DNA of 18,004 bases from Akkermansiaceae bacterium (GTDB lineage Bacteria > Verrucomicrobiota > Verrucomicrobiia > Verrucomicrobiales > Akkermansiaceae): the NCBI GenBank assembly GCA_023301645.1, contig JALZUH010000161.1, positions 1 through 18,004 on the forward strand, read 5' to 3'. The notes beneath the pieces are model-generated. The model was given only the letters and a program-made list of their open reading frames with translations, ran no database searches and had not been told where the DNA came from. The position numbers and the translations under genes were made by a program. The first letter of the stretch is position 1; each line of letters begins with the position of its first letter. Of this stretch, positions 5,542 to 13,740 are shown piece after piece.

Positions 5542-8412
5542 CTAGTGTGCTTCTAGCCAGTTAGCACCTGTGCCGGTGTCCACTTTGCAATGGATGCCGT
5601 GAGGGATGATCATGGCGTTCTCCATGGTGGTGATGATCTTAGGTATCAATGATTCTTTTTCCTCTATGTGGAGGTCAAAGAGTAGTTCATCGTGGACCTG
5701 AAGTAGCATTTTGGATCGGCATTGTTCTTCATCGAGCATCTTGCGCATGTTAATCATGGCGAGCTTGATCAAGTCGGCTGCTGAGCCTTGCACGGGTGCG
5801 TTGATAGCAGCTCTCTCTGCGCCACTGCGGACAGCTCCATTTTTCGAGTCTATGTTGCGCACATAGCACTTTCTCCCTGTAATTGTTTCTACGTAGCCGT
5901 TTTGGGTCGCATTTGCGATGGTGGTTTCCATGTAGTTTTTTACACCTGGGTATTGTTCGAAATAGTTATTGATGATTTCGGATGCTTCGCCGCGCGGGAT
6001 GTCGAGTCGTTGGGAAAGGCCGAATGCTGAGATACCATAGATGATGCCGAAGTTTACCATTTTGGCATTACGGCGCATTTCAGGTGTCACATCGTCAATC
6101 CTGACACCGTAGACTCTGGCTGCTGTGGCTGAGTGAATATCAAGGTCTTGCTTGATCGCCTCGATCATGGCTTCGTCGCCTGACAGTGCGGCCATAATGC
6201 GTAGCTCGACTTGTGAATAGTCAGCTGCGAGCAGAGTGTGATCTTTATCACGAGGCACGAAGGCCTTTCTGATTTCCCTACCTGCTTTTGAGCGCACAGG
6301 AATATTTTGTAAATTAGGATCACTGGAGGCTAGTCTTCCTGTGGATGTCATCAGCTGGTGGAAGTGCGTGTGGACACGCCCAGTGCGCTTAGATACGTGG
6401 GTGGGGAGGGCGTCTACGTAGGTGGATTTTAGTTTGGTAGATTCTCGGTATTGGATGATGGATGATATGATGGGGTGTTTTCCTGCGAGTGCAGAGAGTG
6501 TTTGCTCATCAGTTTTATATTGGCCTGTTTTAGTTTTTTTAGGCTTTTCTACGAGAGCCATTTCTCCAAAGAGAATTTCACCGAGTTGTTTCGGAGAATT
6601 GAGATTAAACTCACGCCCTGCCGCTATGGTGATTTCTGAGTGTAGACTGCTAATTTGCTGTTCTAGGCCGTCACCAATTTCCTTGAGTGCGAGAACATTG
6701 AGGGAGATGCCTTCGTTTTCGATTTTGGTGAGAACGTTGATGAGTGGAGCCTCGATGTCGTCATAGATGGCACTTTGACCTGACTTGTCTAGCTGGGGTT
6801 TTAATATAGCGGCTATTTGTAGCGTTATATCAGCGTCCTCAGCTGCATATTCTGCGAGATCGTCCACTGGGATCATCGCCATGTTGATGTCTTGGCCCTT
6901 GCCCTTTTTCTTGGCTTTTTTAGCGGGTGCTGTTTCTGCGTTTTCGGTATCGAGGCCGAAAAGGTCTGCTTCTGGTTCGACCGCTTTCTGAGCAAGGTCA
7001 GTTATTTTCACTGGGCTGTAGCCGAGGAGAGCTTCTGATACGTAGTCCATACTATGGCGCTGATCTGGATAGGTCAGCGTGTGTGCTAGCATGGTGTCAA
7101 AAAACGGACCGCTGACTTCGCATTGATGGGCAAGAAGCACGGAGAGGTCGAATTTTAGATTGTGACCTATTTTCTGGGTGCTGGACTGGAATACTGAGCT
7201 TAGTTTATCCAGCACCATCTGGGTGCTGAGGCTGCTAGCTACGCCAGTGTGGATGAAGTAGGCTTCATGGGGCTCGGTAGCAAAGGCGATACCGAGAATT
7301 TCACAGCTTCTGGGGTCTAGGGATGTGGTCTCTAGGTCAAAGCAGAAGGTGGGGGCGAGTAAGAGCTTCTGAGTGAGTTCGTCTAGTGCATTGGCATTAT
7401 CTACGACATGGTAGTTGTGTGCCACGTCGGTAATGGTTTTTAGTGAGCTGGCTACTAACTCTTGCTGCTCAGAAGTGGTATCGGCTTTGGTGGAGTTGGA
7501 GCCAGTAGTTGCACCTTCGTGGCCGCGGCCCGCAGCGAAGTCAGCGCCGTAGAGGCGTTTACCTATGGCGTTAAATTCTAGCTCGGTGAGGAGCGCTTTT
7601 ACTTCCTCATCATTACGGCCTTCAATGGCGAAGTCCTGCCACGAGGTCTCAATAGGAACGTCGATAATGATAGTGGCGAGTTCTTTGGAAAGGAGTGCTT
7701 GCTGGGCAAAGTTGGTGACATTCTCCTTCTGTTTACCTTTCAGCTGATCGGCTGACTCGATGAGTTTTTCTACGGAACCAAATTGAGCTACGAGTTTTTT
7801 TGCATTTTTCTCCCCAATGCCTGGCACGCCAGGGATGTTATCGGAGGCGTCTCCCCAGAGACCAAGAATATCGATGACTTGGGAGGGGTGCTCGATTTCC
7901 CAGTTTTTAAGGATAGCTTCGACGTCGAGAAGTTCTTTTTCACTACCCTTACGGCCAGGTTTCCACATGGTGGTAGTGGGACTCACCAGCTGGGCGAAGT
8001 CCTTATCAGGCGTGACCATGTAGGTGTGAATGCCTCCTTCTAAGTCAGCCTTGTGAGCTAGTGTTCCTATGATGTCATCGGCCTCGTAGCCATCGAGTTC
8101 GATGACGGGGATGGCGAGTGATTGACAGAGGCGCTTCACATAGGGGATAGCAATGGCTAATTCCTCGGGCATGGCGTCTCGCTGCGCCTTATACTCAGGA
8201 TAGAGCTTGTGGCGAGTGGTCGGGGCCGAAGTATCGAAGGCGACACCCAGGTGGGTGGCTCCTTGATTATCGATGATGTCGAGGAGGGTGTTAAGGAATC
8301 CATATACAGCAGAGGTGTTTAGACCACTGCTGGTGAGGATGGGGTTACGGAAGAAGGCAAAGTGGGCACGGTAGACAATGGCCATGCCGTCGATGAGAAA
8401 AAGGCGATTCAT
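5542..8412 (-). CDS. polA: DNA polymerase I with 5' nuclease, proofreading and polymerase domains
   Basis: The 956-residue enzyme fills gaps and removes RNA primers and damaged DNA. The N-terminal 5'-nuclease domain (1-290) has FLIDG at 5-9, DGYEADDIIG at 107-116, TPDKDFAQL at 134-142 and GDASDNIPGVPGIG at 187-200. The 3'-5' exonuclease (about 350-540) keeps its catalytic acids: Asp359-x-Glu361 (Exo I), Asn418/Asp422 (Exo II) and Tyr522-x3-Asp526 (Exo III), so proofreading should be active. A Lys-rich insertion (about 488-507) lies between Exo II and Exo III. The polymerase domain has motif A at 731-738 (DYSQVELR), motif B with Arg780, Lys784, Phe788 and Tyr792, and motif C at 906-909 (VHDE). 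Phe788 is at the O-helix position that is Phe in E. coli and Taq enzymes and governs discrimination against dideoxynucleotides. The gene is divergent from the rRNA methyltransferase gene. Confidence 0.98.
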   Translation of the reverse strand: MNRLFLIDGMAIVYRAHFAFFRNPILTSSGLNTSAVYGFLNTLLDIIDNQGATHLGVAFDTSAPTTRHKLYPEYKAQRDAMPEELAIAIPYVKRLCQSLAIPVIELDGYEADDIIGTLAHKADLEGGIHTYMVTPDKDFAQLVSPTTTMWKPGRKGSEKELLDVEAILKNWEIEHPSQVIDILGLWGDASDNIPGVPGIGEKNAKKLVAQFGSVEKLIESADQLKGKQKENVTNFAQQALLSKELATIIIDVPIETSWQDFAIEGRNDEEVKALLTELEFNAIGKRLYGADFAAGRGHEGATTGSNSTKADTTSEQQELVASSLKTITDVAHNYHVVDNANALDELTQKLLLAPTFCFDLETTSLDPRSCEILGIAFATEPHEAYFIHTGVASSLSTQMVLDKLSSVFQSSTQKIGHNLKFDLSVLLAHQCEVSGPFFDTMLAHTLTYPDQRHSMDYVSEALLGYSPVKITDLAQKAVEPEADLFGLDTENAETAPAKKAKKKGKGQDINMAMIPVDDLAEYAAEDADITLQIAAILKPQLDKSGQSAIYDDIEAPLINVLTKIENEGISLNVLALKEIGDGLEQQISSLHSEITIAAGREFNLNSPKQLGEILFGEMALVEKPKKTKTGQYKTDEQTLSALAGKHPIISSIIQYRESTKLKSTYVDALPTHVSKRTGRVHTHFHQLMTSTGRLASSDPNLQNIPVRSKAGREIRKAFVPRDKDHTLLAADYSQVELRIMAALSGDEAMIEAIKQDLDIHSATAARVYGVRIDDVTPEMRRNAKMVNFGIIYGISAFGLSQRLDIPRGEASEIINNYFEQYPGVKNYMETTIANATQNGYVETITGRKCYVRNIDSKNGAVRSGAERAAINAPVQGSAADLIKLAMINMRKMLDEEQCRSKMLLQVHDELLFDLHIEEKESLIPKIITTMENAMIIPHGIHCKVDTGTGANWLEAH

Positions 8413-8639
8413 AAAAAGTGTGAGTATGAGTGAGAAAGAGAAAAACTGTCTGAGTTAGAGCATTGCTAAGTTAATGGAGAGGCGCGCCGCTGGGCTGATT
8501 TTCAGGATGTTAGCGAGTGTGCTAGGTGACGCATTGAGGCCGTGGATACTTGATCTCTGCTACTTGGTTAAATTTGTCAGATATCCATCGTGGCTGCAAG
8601 CTTGCTTATGGGGCGGGTTCATGGTTGATAGGTGTCAGC

Positions 8640-9812
8640 ATGCCAGGAATTATTGTCAAACCACGCGCTCGTATTTTTCATGGACACGATTGGGTCTACG
8701 CCACAGAAGTGCGTAAGACCTTTGGTGATCCTCAGCCAGGTGATGTCATTTCACTTAAGGATTATCGAGATAGACCGATGGGGACTGCGATTTATAATCC
8801 CAATTCCCAGATTGTAGCACGTAGAATTTCTCGACGTAAGCAGAAGCTGGAGAAGGAGTTTTTTGATAGGCGCATTGCCCAAGCTATCGCTATGAGAGAG
8901 CGGTCAGGTGTAGATTTGCGATTGTGTAGAATGATTTGGAGTGAGTCCGATGGGCTTCCTGGTGTCGTCGTTGATCGCTATGGTGACCATGTTGTTTTAC
9001 AAACATTAACATTGGCGATGTATTTGAATCGCCAGCTTATTGCTGATGCTCTGATTTTAGCGATTAGTCCTGAGTCGATTATCTTAAGGAATGATTCGCC
9101 GATGCTAGCGGCTGAGGGTATCGAGCAGGAGATTGTGATGATGCATGGTGAGAAGCCAGCGCCATTTATTGTCGAAGCACCTACAGCTGAGGGTGGGGTG
9201 AAGTTTGAGATTGATCTCATGGATGGTCAGAAGACGGGCCTCTACCTCGATCAGCTCGACGCACATGCAGCCATTGCCAAGATGGCAAAGGGCAAGCGTG
9301 TGCTTGATTGCTTTTGTAATCAAGGTGGCTTTGCCCTTGCCTGTGCTAAGGCAGGTGCGGCGAGTGTCACCGCTGTAGATTCTTCAGAAGTCGCCATTGA
9401 AGCGACACTTCGAAATGCTGAGCTTAATGGAGTAGAGATTAATGCAGTTAAGCATAACGCCTTTGATTTTCTGAAGCACTGCGAGGAAGAATACGATATT
9501 GTGATTCTTGATCCTCCTTCATTCACAAAAAATAAAAAAACCCTGATGAATGCTATGCGCGGTTATAAGGAAATTCACCTTCGCGGTATCAAGCTACTGG
9601 CTCGTGATGGGATCTTAGCTACATACTGCTGCTCCCACCATGCGACTCGTCAGCTGTTTTTAGAAAATATTATTGATGCCTCAGTTGATGCTAAGAGGAC
9701 ACTTAGAATGGTTGCTAGTCATGGACAGAGGCTAGATCATCCCGTGATTCCAGCGATTCCTGAGACAGAGTATCTTAAGGGATTCGTCCTTGAGATCGTG
9801 GCGTCTAGGTAG
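8640..9812 (+). CDS. rlmI: 23S rRNA m5C methyltransferase, RlmI-like (PUA + Rossmann domain)
   Basis: RlmI methylates C1962 of 23S rRNA using S-adenosylmethionine. From the ATG at 8640 the protein has 390 residues, close to E. coli RlmI (396). Residues 1-65 form a PUA RNA-binding domain (IVKPRARIFHGHDWVYATEV). MDGQKTGLYLDQ at 194-205 is a family hallmark. SAM motif I is VLDCFCNQGGFAL (221-233), motif IV is DPPSF (291-295), and the catalytic Cys region is YCCSHH (329-334), where Cys331 aligns with the active-site cysteine. The frame is open upstream to an ATG at 8550. The start at 8640 is chosen because the protein then begins with the PUA fold and an AGGTG lies five bases before it, one of the few good ribosome sites in the window. 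The exact target base is inferred from the family; related paralogues (RlmK/L-like) exist. Confidence 0.88.
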   Translation: MPGIIVKPRARIFHGHDWVYATEVRKTFGDPQPGDVISLKDYRDRPMGTAIYNPNSQIVARRISRRKQKLEKEFFDRRIAQAIAMRERSGVDLRLCRMIWSESDGLPGVVVDRYGDHVVLQTLTLAMYLNRQLIADALILAISPESIILRNDSPMLAAEGIEQEIVMMHGEKPAPFIVEAPTAEGGVKFEIDLMDGQKTGLYLDQLDAHAAIAKMAKGKRVLDCFCNQGGFALACAKAGAASVTAVDSSEVAIEATLRNAELNGVEINAVKHNAFDFLKHCEEEYDIVILDPPSFTKNKKTLMNAMRGYKEIHLRGIKLLARDGILATYCCSHHATRQLFLENIIDASVDAKRTLRMVASHGQRLDHPVIPAIPETEYLKGFVLEIVASR

Positions 9813-9840
9813 GTTTTCTACTATAGGCGCTATGGTGGAT

Positions 9841-10248
9841 CTATGGTGCTAGGTAGCTCCATGGTGATGAGGGCAAATTCCTCATGATAGTGAAGATAAC
9901 GATTGCTGTGATGCCTGCGCCAATCCACCAAGGCGCGTCTTTACCTATCTTGGGGGCTGCTAGCCCTAATACAGTGACACGTATAATGAGATAGGTGGAT
10001 ACTGCTATAAAGATGAAAAAGCCAATGGTGATGAAGGCATTATGGCTCATCGCTGATTGTAGGTCACCGATGAGCATGCTTTTAGCGCAACGAGTGCCAC
10101 CACAGCCTGCACAGTAGAGTCCCGTTGCTTTTCTTAACATGCACTCAAAACCATGAGACTTCATCCACCCATTGAGGGGGGAAAATATAGCTGCCAATAG
10201 GATGAAGCTAAATGGTAGGAGCAGTGGCCAGAGCTGGTGCTTTCTCAT
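9841..10248 (-). CDS. DUF2752 family membrane protein
   Basis: A 135-residue protein with the DUF2752 pattern: a first membrane segment (about 7-24), then a Cys-rich motif and two more membrane segments (about 70-96 and 107-124). The motif has Cys36, then TGLYCAGCGGTR at 42-53 (Cys46 and Cys49) and Cys54, followed by GDLQSAMSHN at 61-70. Family members carry an almost identical C-P-x-C-G-x-T-R core followed by a G-(D/H)-x2-x-A-x3-N segment. The function is unknown; the paired cysteines could bind metal or form disulfides. It converges on the rRNA methyltransferase gene with only 28 bp between stops. It lies downstream of the secreted repeat protein in the same direction but behind that gene's terminator, so it is probably transcribed separately. 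Confidence 0.8.
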   Translation of the reverse strand: MRKHQLWPLLLPFSFILLAAIFSPLNGWMKSHGFECMLRKATGLYCAGCGGTRCAKSMLIGDLQSAMSHNAFITIGFFIFIAVSTYLIIRVTVLGLAAPKIGKDAPWWIGAGITAIVIFTIMRNLPSSPWSYLAP

Positions 10249-10350
10249 AGTATTGTTAGCAGGAGCTATTGCGCGACTGATTAAACAGTATGATCGGCTG
10301 TGTGGTTTTAGAAGCCTGAGTTAGTGCAGTCGCCAGAAGATAAACATAAA

Positions 10351-10385
10351 AAATGCCATGGTCTCTGTAGAGATCCATGGCATTT
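10351..10385 (-). terminator. Intrinsic terminator of the secreted repeat protein gene
   Basis: An almost perfect hairpin: 11-bp outer arms (10351-10361 and 10375-10385), a single bulged base at 10374, and a 5-bp inner stem (TCTCT/AGAGA) around a 2-base turn. On the minus strand it is followed by six T (10348-10353 read in complement, overlapping the arm end). It lies 30 bases after the stop of the gene that ends at 10415. Confidence 0.9.
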
Positions 10386-10414
10386 GAAAATGATGTGTAG
10401 CTTGTCTCGTTTGA

Positions 10415-11122
10415 CTATGGAGTAGCTACAGGTGGAGGTGTTACAGGGATATCTACTGGGATAGGGTCGATACTAGGAACCTGAATTTGAATAGGGTCGA
10501 TGATGCCTGTGATAGCTGAAGGGCCCCCTGCTGCGCCGCCGCCATTGCCTGCTAGGCCGTTGTTGCCTATGAGGTTAAGTGGGTTCTGGCGGAATGGAGC
10601 ATTATTCCCGAATGAAGGGTCCGCTGCAACCGCGTCGCCTTTTTCACCTGAGCCACCTTTCTCACCTGAGCCACCTTTAGAACTGTAATCAGAAGCTTCA
10701 TAAGTGTTATCATATGACGCGTATGAACTGTCTGCCGCTGCTGTTTGTGTTGTAGCATTGCTGCTGTATTTGTAGACTACAGCTTGAACTTCATCAAATG
10801 CGTCTGGAGCTACTGCTACAGCGCACTGTCCGATGATGCGCATTTTGCTAGGAGCTGTGAGAATAGCGGTTTCAGTAATGTCTCCTACGAGCTGGGCTGA
10901 TGCGTCAGATGCTACGATTGCAGCTTTGACGATCTCACACGCGCAAGATTCACTTTCTCCGATGAATGAAGCTACGTGAGCTAGAACGTTGGATTGATCC
11001 TCTGCCACAATGATCTTAACTGAGTTTGCTAGGTCGAGGCATTTGGCGCTTTCTGCAAATAGATTAGACGCTGAAGCTATTGATGCTACAGCGATGAGGG
11101 CTTTTAAGGAGTGTTTGATCAT
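10415..11122 (-). CDS. Secreted protein with four cysteines, GSGEKG repeats and a Pro/Gly-rich tail, unknown function
   Basis: A 235-residue protein with a Sec signal peptide (1-23, cleavage likely after Ala in NLFA-ES). The mature part has two regions. Residues 24-118 form an Ala/Val-rich, probably helical domain with Cys28, Cys60, Cys62 and Cys100 and conserved-looking phrases such as CEIVKAAIVASDAS (62-75) and IIGQCAVAVAPDAFDEVQAVV (split at 96-107 and 108-116). Residues 119-235 are low-complexity: Ser/Tyr/Asn-rich, then two GSGEKG copies (about 151-162), NPLNLIGNNGL, a Gly-rich run and a Pro/Ile-rich end (IDPIPVDIPVTPPP). From memory, similar helical domains with Gly/Pro tails occur as uncharacterised proteins across Verrucomicrobiota; this needs a database check. 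It has its own promoter candidate and terminator, so it is a single-gene unit. A structural or cell-surface role is inference. Confidence 0.75.
   Translation of the reverse strand: MIKHSLKALIAVASIASASNLFAESAKCLDLANSVKIIVAEDQSNVLAHVASFIGESESCACEIVKAAIVASDASAQLVGDITETAILTAPSKMRIIGQCAVAVAPDAFDEVQAVVYKYSSNATTQTAAADSSYASYDNTYEASDYSSKGGSGEKGGSGEKGDAVAADPSFGNNAPFRQNPLNLIGNNGLAGNGGGAAGGPSAITGIIDPIQIQVPSIDPIPVDIPVTPPPVATP
10641..10676 (-). repeat. Two tandem 18-bp units coding GSGEKG repeats
   Basis: Units 10641-10658 and 10659-10676 differ at one base. In the coding (minus) strand they give two copies of a six-residue Gly/Ser/Glu/Lys block inside the secreted protein. Such in-frame units can change copy number by slippage between strains. 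Confidence 0.8.
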
Positions 11123-11146
11123 CGTTTTAAAATACTAATTAAATAA

Positions 11147-11174
11147 ATGATAGTGAAAATGGTGGCTTTGTCAC
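11147..11174 (-). promoter_or_regulatory. Candidate promoter of the secreted repeat protein gene
   Basis: On the minus strand GTGACA (11174-11169, 5 of 6 matches to the -35 consensus) is separated by 16 bp from TATCAT (11152-11147, 5 of 6 matches to the -10). Transcription would start near 11140, leaving a leader of about 18 bases before the ATG at 11122. The leader has no clear Shine-Dalgarno. Confidence 0.5.
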
Positions 11175-11219
11175 GCACATAAAGAGGTTTTCTTGTGGAT
11201 GATGCTCTAGATCAATGTG

Positions 11220-11729
11220 TTAGGGGGTGGTGGCATGCGTGCCGACCTTACTCAGAGCGAAGGTAATAACTGCCACTACGCAAAGTGTTGTAACAGTAGC
11301 TAAGTAGCCTGTGATGAGTCCAGCGATTGCTGAACCTTTACCCGAGATTGCTACAGGGCTGTTATTGATGTTTTTAAGTGAGAGGTGACCGCAAATGACA
11401 GCTGGTATGCCCAAAATAGCTCCAATATAGAAGCAGCTAGCAAGAAGGCCTAATATTCCGAGGACGAGACTTACGATTGCGAGTGTGTCAGTCTGTGGTT
11501 GAGCGGATAGAGGGGCTGCCATACCTGCCTGCGGAGATTGGTAGAGGTCAGTGGTGTTAGCTCTCATGTTGAGCTCTGGGGTTTCTTTGATGGGGACCCA
11601 GTTAGTCATCCCTTCACGCCAGATGACGGTCTCTGGTTGGATTGCCCCACTGGAAATAAGGTTGCGCAGTTCCAACTCAGAAGTCGGACCGTGTTGAGCA
11701 TTCTCTTTTACATAAAACCATTCTGCCAT
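11220..11729 (-). CDS. GYF_2 domain + DUF4190 membrane protein
   Basis: The protein starts with MAEWFYVKENAQHGP and continues through GAIQPETVIWREGMTNWVPI. This is the bacterial GYF_2 (DUF4339) fold over about 50 residues, usually a protein-protein interaction module that binds proline-rich peptides in its eukaryotic relatives. A short linker leads to two hydrophobic segments (about 80-110 and 130-160) with ILGLLASCFYIGAILGIPAVICGHLSL (split at 91-104 and 105-117), typical of DUF4190. The Met at 11741 would add four residues (MTLV). I prefer 11729 because family members begin right before the W-x-Y motif; neither start has a ribosome site. It is probably inner-membrane with the GYF domain in the cytoplasm (inference). 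It is divergent from the cstA-like gene and lies upstream of the secreted repeat protein, which itself has a Pro-rich tail. Confidence 0.8.
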   Translation of the reverse strand: MAEWFYVKENAQHGPTSELELRNLISSGAIQPETVIWREGMTNWVPIKETPELNMRANTTDLYQSPQAGMAAPLSAQPQTDTLAIVSLVLGILGLLASCFYIGAILGIPAVICGHLSLKNINNSPVAISGKGSAIAGLITGYLATVTTLCVVAVITFALSKVGTHATTP

Positions 11730-11816
11730 AACGAGGGTCATTATTGCTCAATGGCGAATCTTTGCAATGACTAGTTCGAGGTCGGGTTAATAATCATCGA
11801 GTCAGCTCAGTATGAA

Positions 11817-11852
11817 AGAGTCTTATAGCTGTCTTTTTTGTAGTAGGACTCT
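11817..11852. other. Inverted repeat/hairpin in the region upstream of the CstA-family gene
   Basis: Arms 11817-11826 and 11843-11852 pair over 10 positions (two G-U pairs) around a 16-base loop that contains six T in a row. It lies 47 bp before the first possible start of the transporter gene, in the divergent region shared with the GYF_2 gene. It could be a leader hairpin or an operator; there is no T-run after it. Confidence 0.4.
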
Positions 11853-11904
11853 ATTGAGGTTCATGGTTGAACTTATTAATTAGTTTAGTTAATTCTTTGT
11901 GACT

Positions 11905-13740
11905 ATGACAACATTACTTATAGCAGTTGGAGCATTTATTTTCTATATAGTTGCTTATAATACTTATGGTAAATGGCTAGGTCATAAAATCTTTAAGCTT
12001 AACGATGAGGCTGAGGCACCTTCTGTGGCTTTGGAGGATGGTAATGACTATGTTCCTACGAGTAAGGGGGTGGTTTTTGGTCATCATTTTACCTCCATTG
12101 CTGGCACCGGCCCTATTGTCGGCCCAGCCTTAGCGGTGATGTGGGGCTGGGTGCCTGCTTTGATCTGGGTGCTAGTAGGGTCGGTCTTTATTGGTGCAGT
12201 TCATGACTTCGGTTCACTGATTGTTTCGATGAGAAATAAGGGACAGACGGTAGGTGATATTGCAGGACGGGTGATCTCGCCACGAGTGAGAGTGCTGTTT
12301 TTACTGATTCTCTTTATGGCTCTTACCATCGTGTTAGCCATTTTCGGCTTAGTCATTGCAGCTGTATTTAAGGCATATTCACAGTCGATTATGCCATGCT
12401 TGATTCAGATACCGTTGGCAGTGTTGATTGGCTTCTTTATTCACCGCCGTGGTGGTAATATCATGATCGCCTCAGTTGTTTCTCTATTACTGATGTATCT
12501 ATCCGTGCTTTATGGCGATACTGGCTGGCTTGCTCAGGCGAATGATTATTTGAAAAACTGGCCTTTGATGACTTGGGTTTCAGTGCTGTTAGTCTACTCT
12601 TATGCTGCCTCAGTGCTACCTGTTTGGGCATTGCTTCAGCCCCGTGACTATATTAACTCGCTACAATTAATCAGTGCATTGGCTTTGATTCTTGTGGGCT
12701 TAGTGGCAGCAGGGATTTTCGGTGGAGCTGCTGTCGACGGCGTGCGTCCTGCCTTAGAAATTGTAGCGCCGAAGCTAGAGCCTGCGATGGGGCTGAAGCA
12801 GCTGCCGATGATATTTCCCTTTCTCTTTATTACCATTGCATGTGGAGCGATCTCAGGTTTCCACTGCCTGGTGTCCTCGGGCACCTCCTCTAAGCAGCTT
12901 CGCTGTGAAACGGATGCGCGTTTCGTGGGTTTTGGCTCGATGCTCATGGAGGGCTTTTTGGCAGTGCTTGTGATCTTGGCATGTGTAGCGGGATTGGGGT
13001 TAGGTATTGGTGATGGTCAAGGCAGCGTGCTTCTAGGAAGTGATGCTTGGGATGCTCGCTACACGGGCTGGGGTTCGATGAGTGGATTGGGTGCTAAGGT
13101 GGGGGCTTTTGTGGACGGTTCTGCCAATTTCCTAAAAGCACTGGGTATTTCTAGCGCTTTTTCAACGGCTCTTATGGGTGTTTTTGTTGCGTCCTTTGCA
13201 GCCACGACACTAGACACAGCTTGTCGTCTACAAAGGTATGTTGTTCAGGAGCTAGCGGTGAGTCTCATGGGGAAGAATGATCAGGAGGTGAAGCTGAGCG
13301 GGAATCCGCTTTCGTGGTTGGTCAATAAGCATGGAGCAACGATCTTTGCCATTGCTATTGCTTGGTGGATGGCCTCATTGCCCGCTGCCGAGGGTAAGCC
13401 CGCAGGGACGGGTGGGATGATCTTATGGCCGCTCTTTGGTGCGACTAATCAGCTGCTTGGCGGCTTGGCCTTTTTGGTGATTATTTTCTGGATGAAGCGC
13501 CAGAGAATGCCTCTATGGTTTGTGGTAGCGCCAGCTATGTTTATGCTAGTTCTACCAGCTTGGGCGATGTCTTATCAGATTTTTTATCAGGCACTGGGTT
13601 CCTCGCAGAGCTGGATAGAGCAGGGCAATTGGCTTTTGGTCTCGATTGGAGCCGCTTCGATCGCTCTTGAAATCTGGATGATTATTGAGGCAATTGCAGC
13701 TTGGCGAGGATTGAAAAAGTTAGAGTCAGAAGCAGGTTAA
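11905..13740 (+). CDS. cstA: CstA-family transporter (peptide/pyruvate uptake)
   Basis: A polytopic inner-membrane protein of about 610 residues with many membrane segments. In E. coli, CstA is linked to peptide or pyruvate uptake under carbon starvation, and its paralogue BtsT is a pyruvate/H+ symporter. Family motifs, numbered from the upstream GTG at 11899, are: VFGHHFTSIAGTGPIVGPAL at 59-78, HDFGSL at 102-107, SGFHCLVSSGTSSKQL near 330, TTLDTACRLQRYVVQEL near 437, and GATNQLLGGLAFL near 518. It is shorter than E. coli CstA (701), as many bacterial homologues are. The GTG at 11899 and the ATG at 11905 are both in frame; ATG 11905 is preferred. No ribosome site is visible for either. The substrate cannot be fixed from sequence; peptides and pyruvate are the family precedents. 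The next gene lies 220 bp away, so this is probably a single unit. Confidence 0.92.
   Translation: MTTLLIAVGAFIFYIVAYNTYGKWLGHKIFKLNDEAEAPSVALEDGNDYVPTSKGVVFGHHFTSIAGTGPIVGPALAVMWGWVPALIWVLVGSVFIGAVHDFGSLIVSMRNKGQTVGDIAGRVISPRVRVLFLLILFMALTIVLAIFGLVIAAVFKAYSQSIMPCLIQIPLAVLIGFFIHRRGGNIMIASVVSLLLMYLSVLYGDTGWLAQANDYLKNWPLMTWVSVLLVYSYAASVLPVWALLQPRDYINSLQLISALALILVGLVAAGIFGGAAVDGVRPALEIVAPKLEPAMGLKQLPMIFPFLFITIACGAISGFHCLVSSGTSSKQLRCETDARFVGFGSMLMEGFLAVLVILACVAGLGLGIGDGQGSVLLGSDAWDARYTGWGSMSGLGAKVGAFVDGSANFLKALGISSAFSTALMGVFVASFAATTLDTACRLQRYVVQELAVSLMGKNDQEVKLSGNPLSWLVNKHGATIFAIAIAWWMASLPAAEGKPAGTGGMILWPLFGATNQLLGGLAFLVIIFWMKRQRMPLWFVVAPAMFMLVLPAWAMSYQIFYQALGSSQSWIEQGNWLLVSIGAASIALEIWMIIEAIAAWRGLKKLESEAG

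Noticed and set aside
8478..8490. GC-rich palindrome GGCGCGCC upstream of the rRNA methyltransferase
   Set aside because: Single short palindrome with no partner elements; likely chance.
8550..8639. 30-residue N-terminal extension of the rRNA methyltransferase
   Set aside because: The extension is unlike the family; the ATG at 8640 has a well-placed AGGTG and begins with the PUA domain.
8474..8716. 80-codon plus-strand frame before the rRNA methyltransferase
   Set aside because: Overlaps the true methyltransferase start, has no recognisable domain, and ends inside it in another frame.
10351..10385. Near-perfect palindrome considered as a mobile-element end or regulator site
   Set aside because: Its position 30 bases after a stop codon and the following T-run on that strand make it an ordinary terminator.
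10641..10676. 18-bp tandem repeat considered as a CRISPR-like array
   Set aside because: Units are directly adjacent with no spacers and lie in frame within a coding region.
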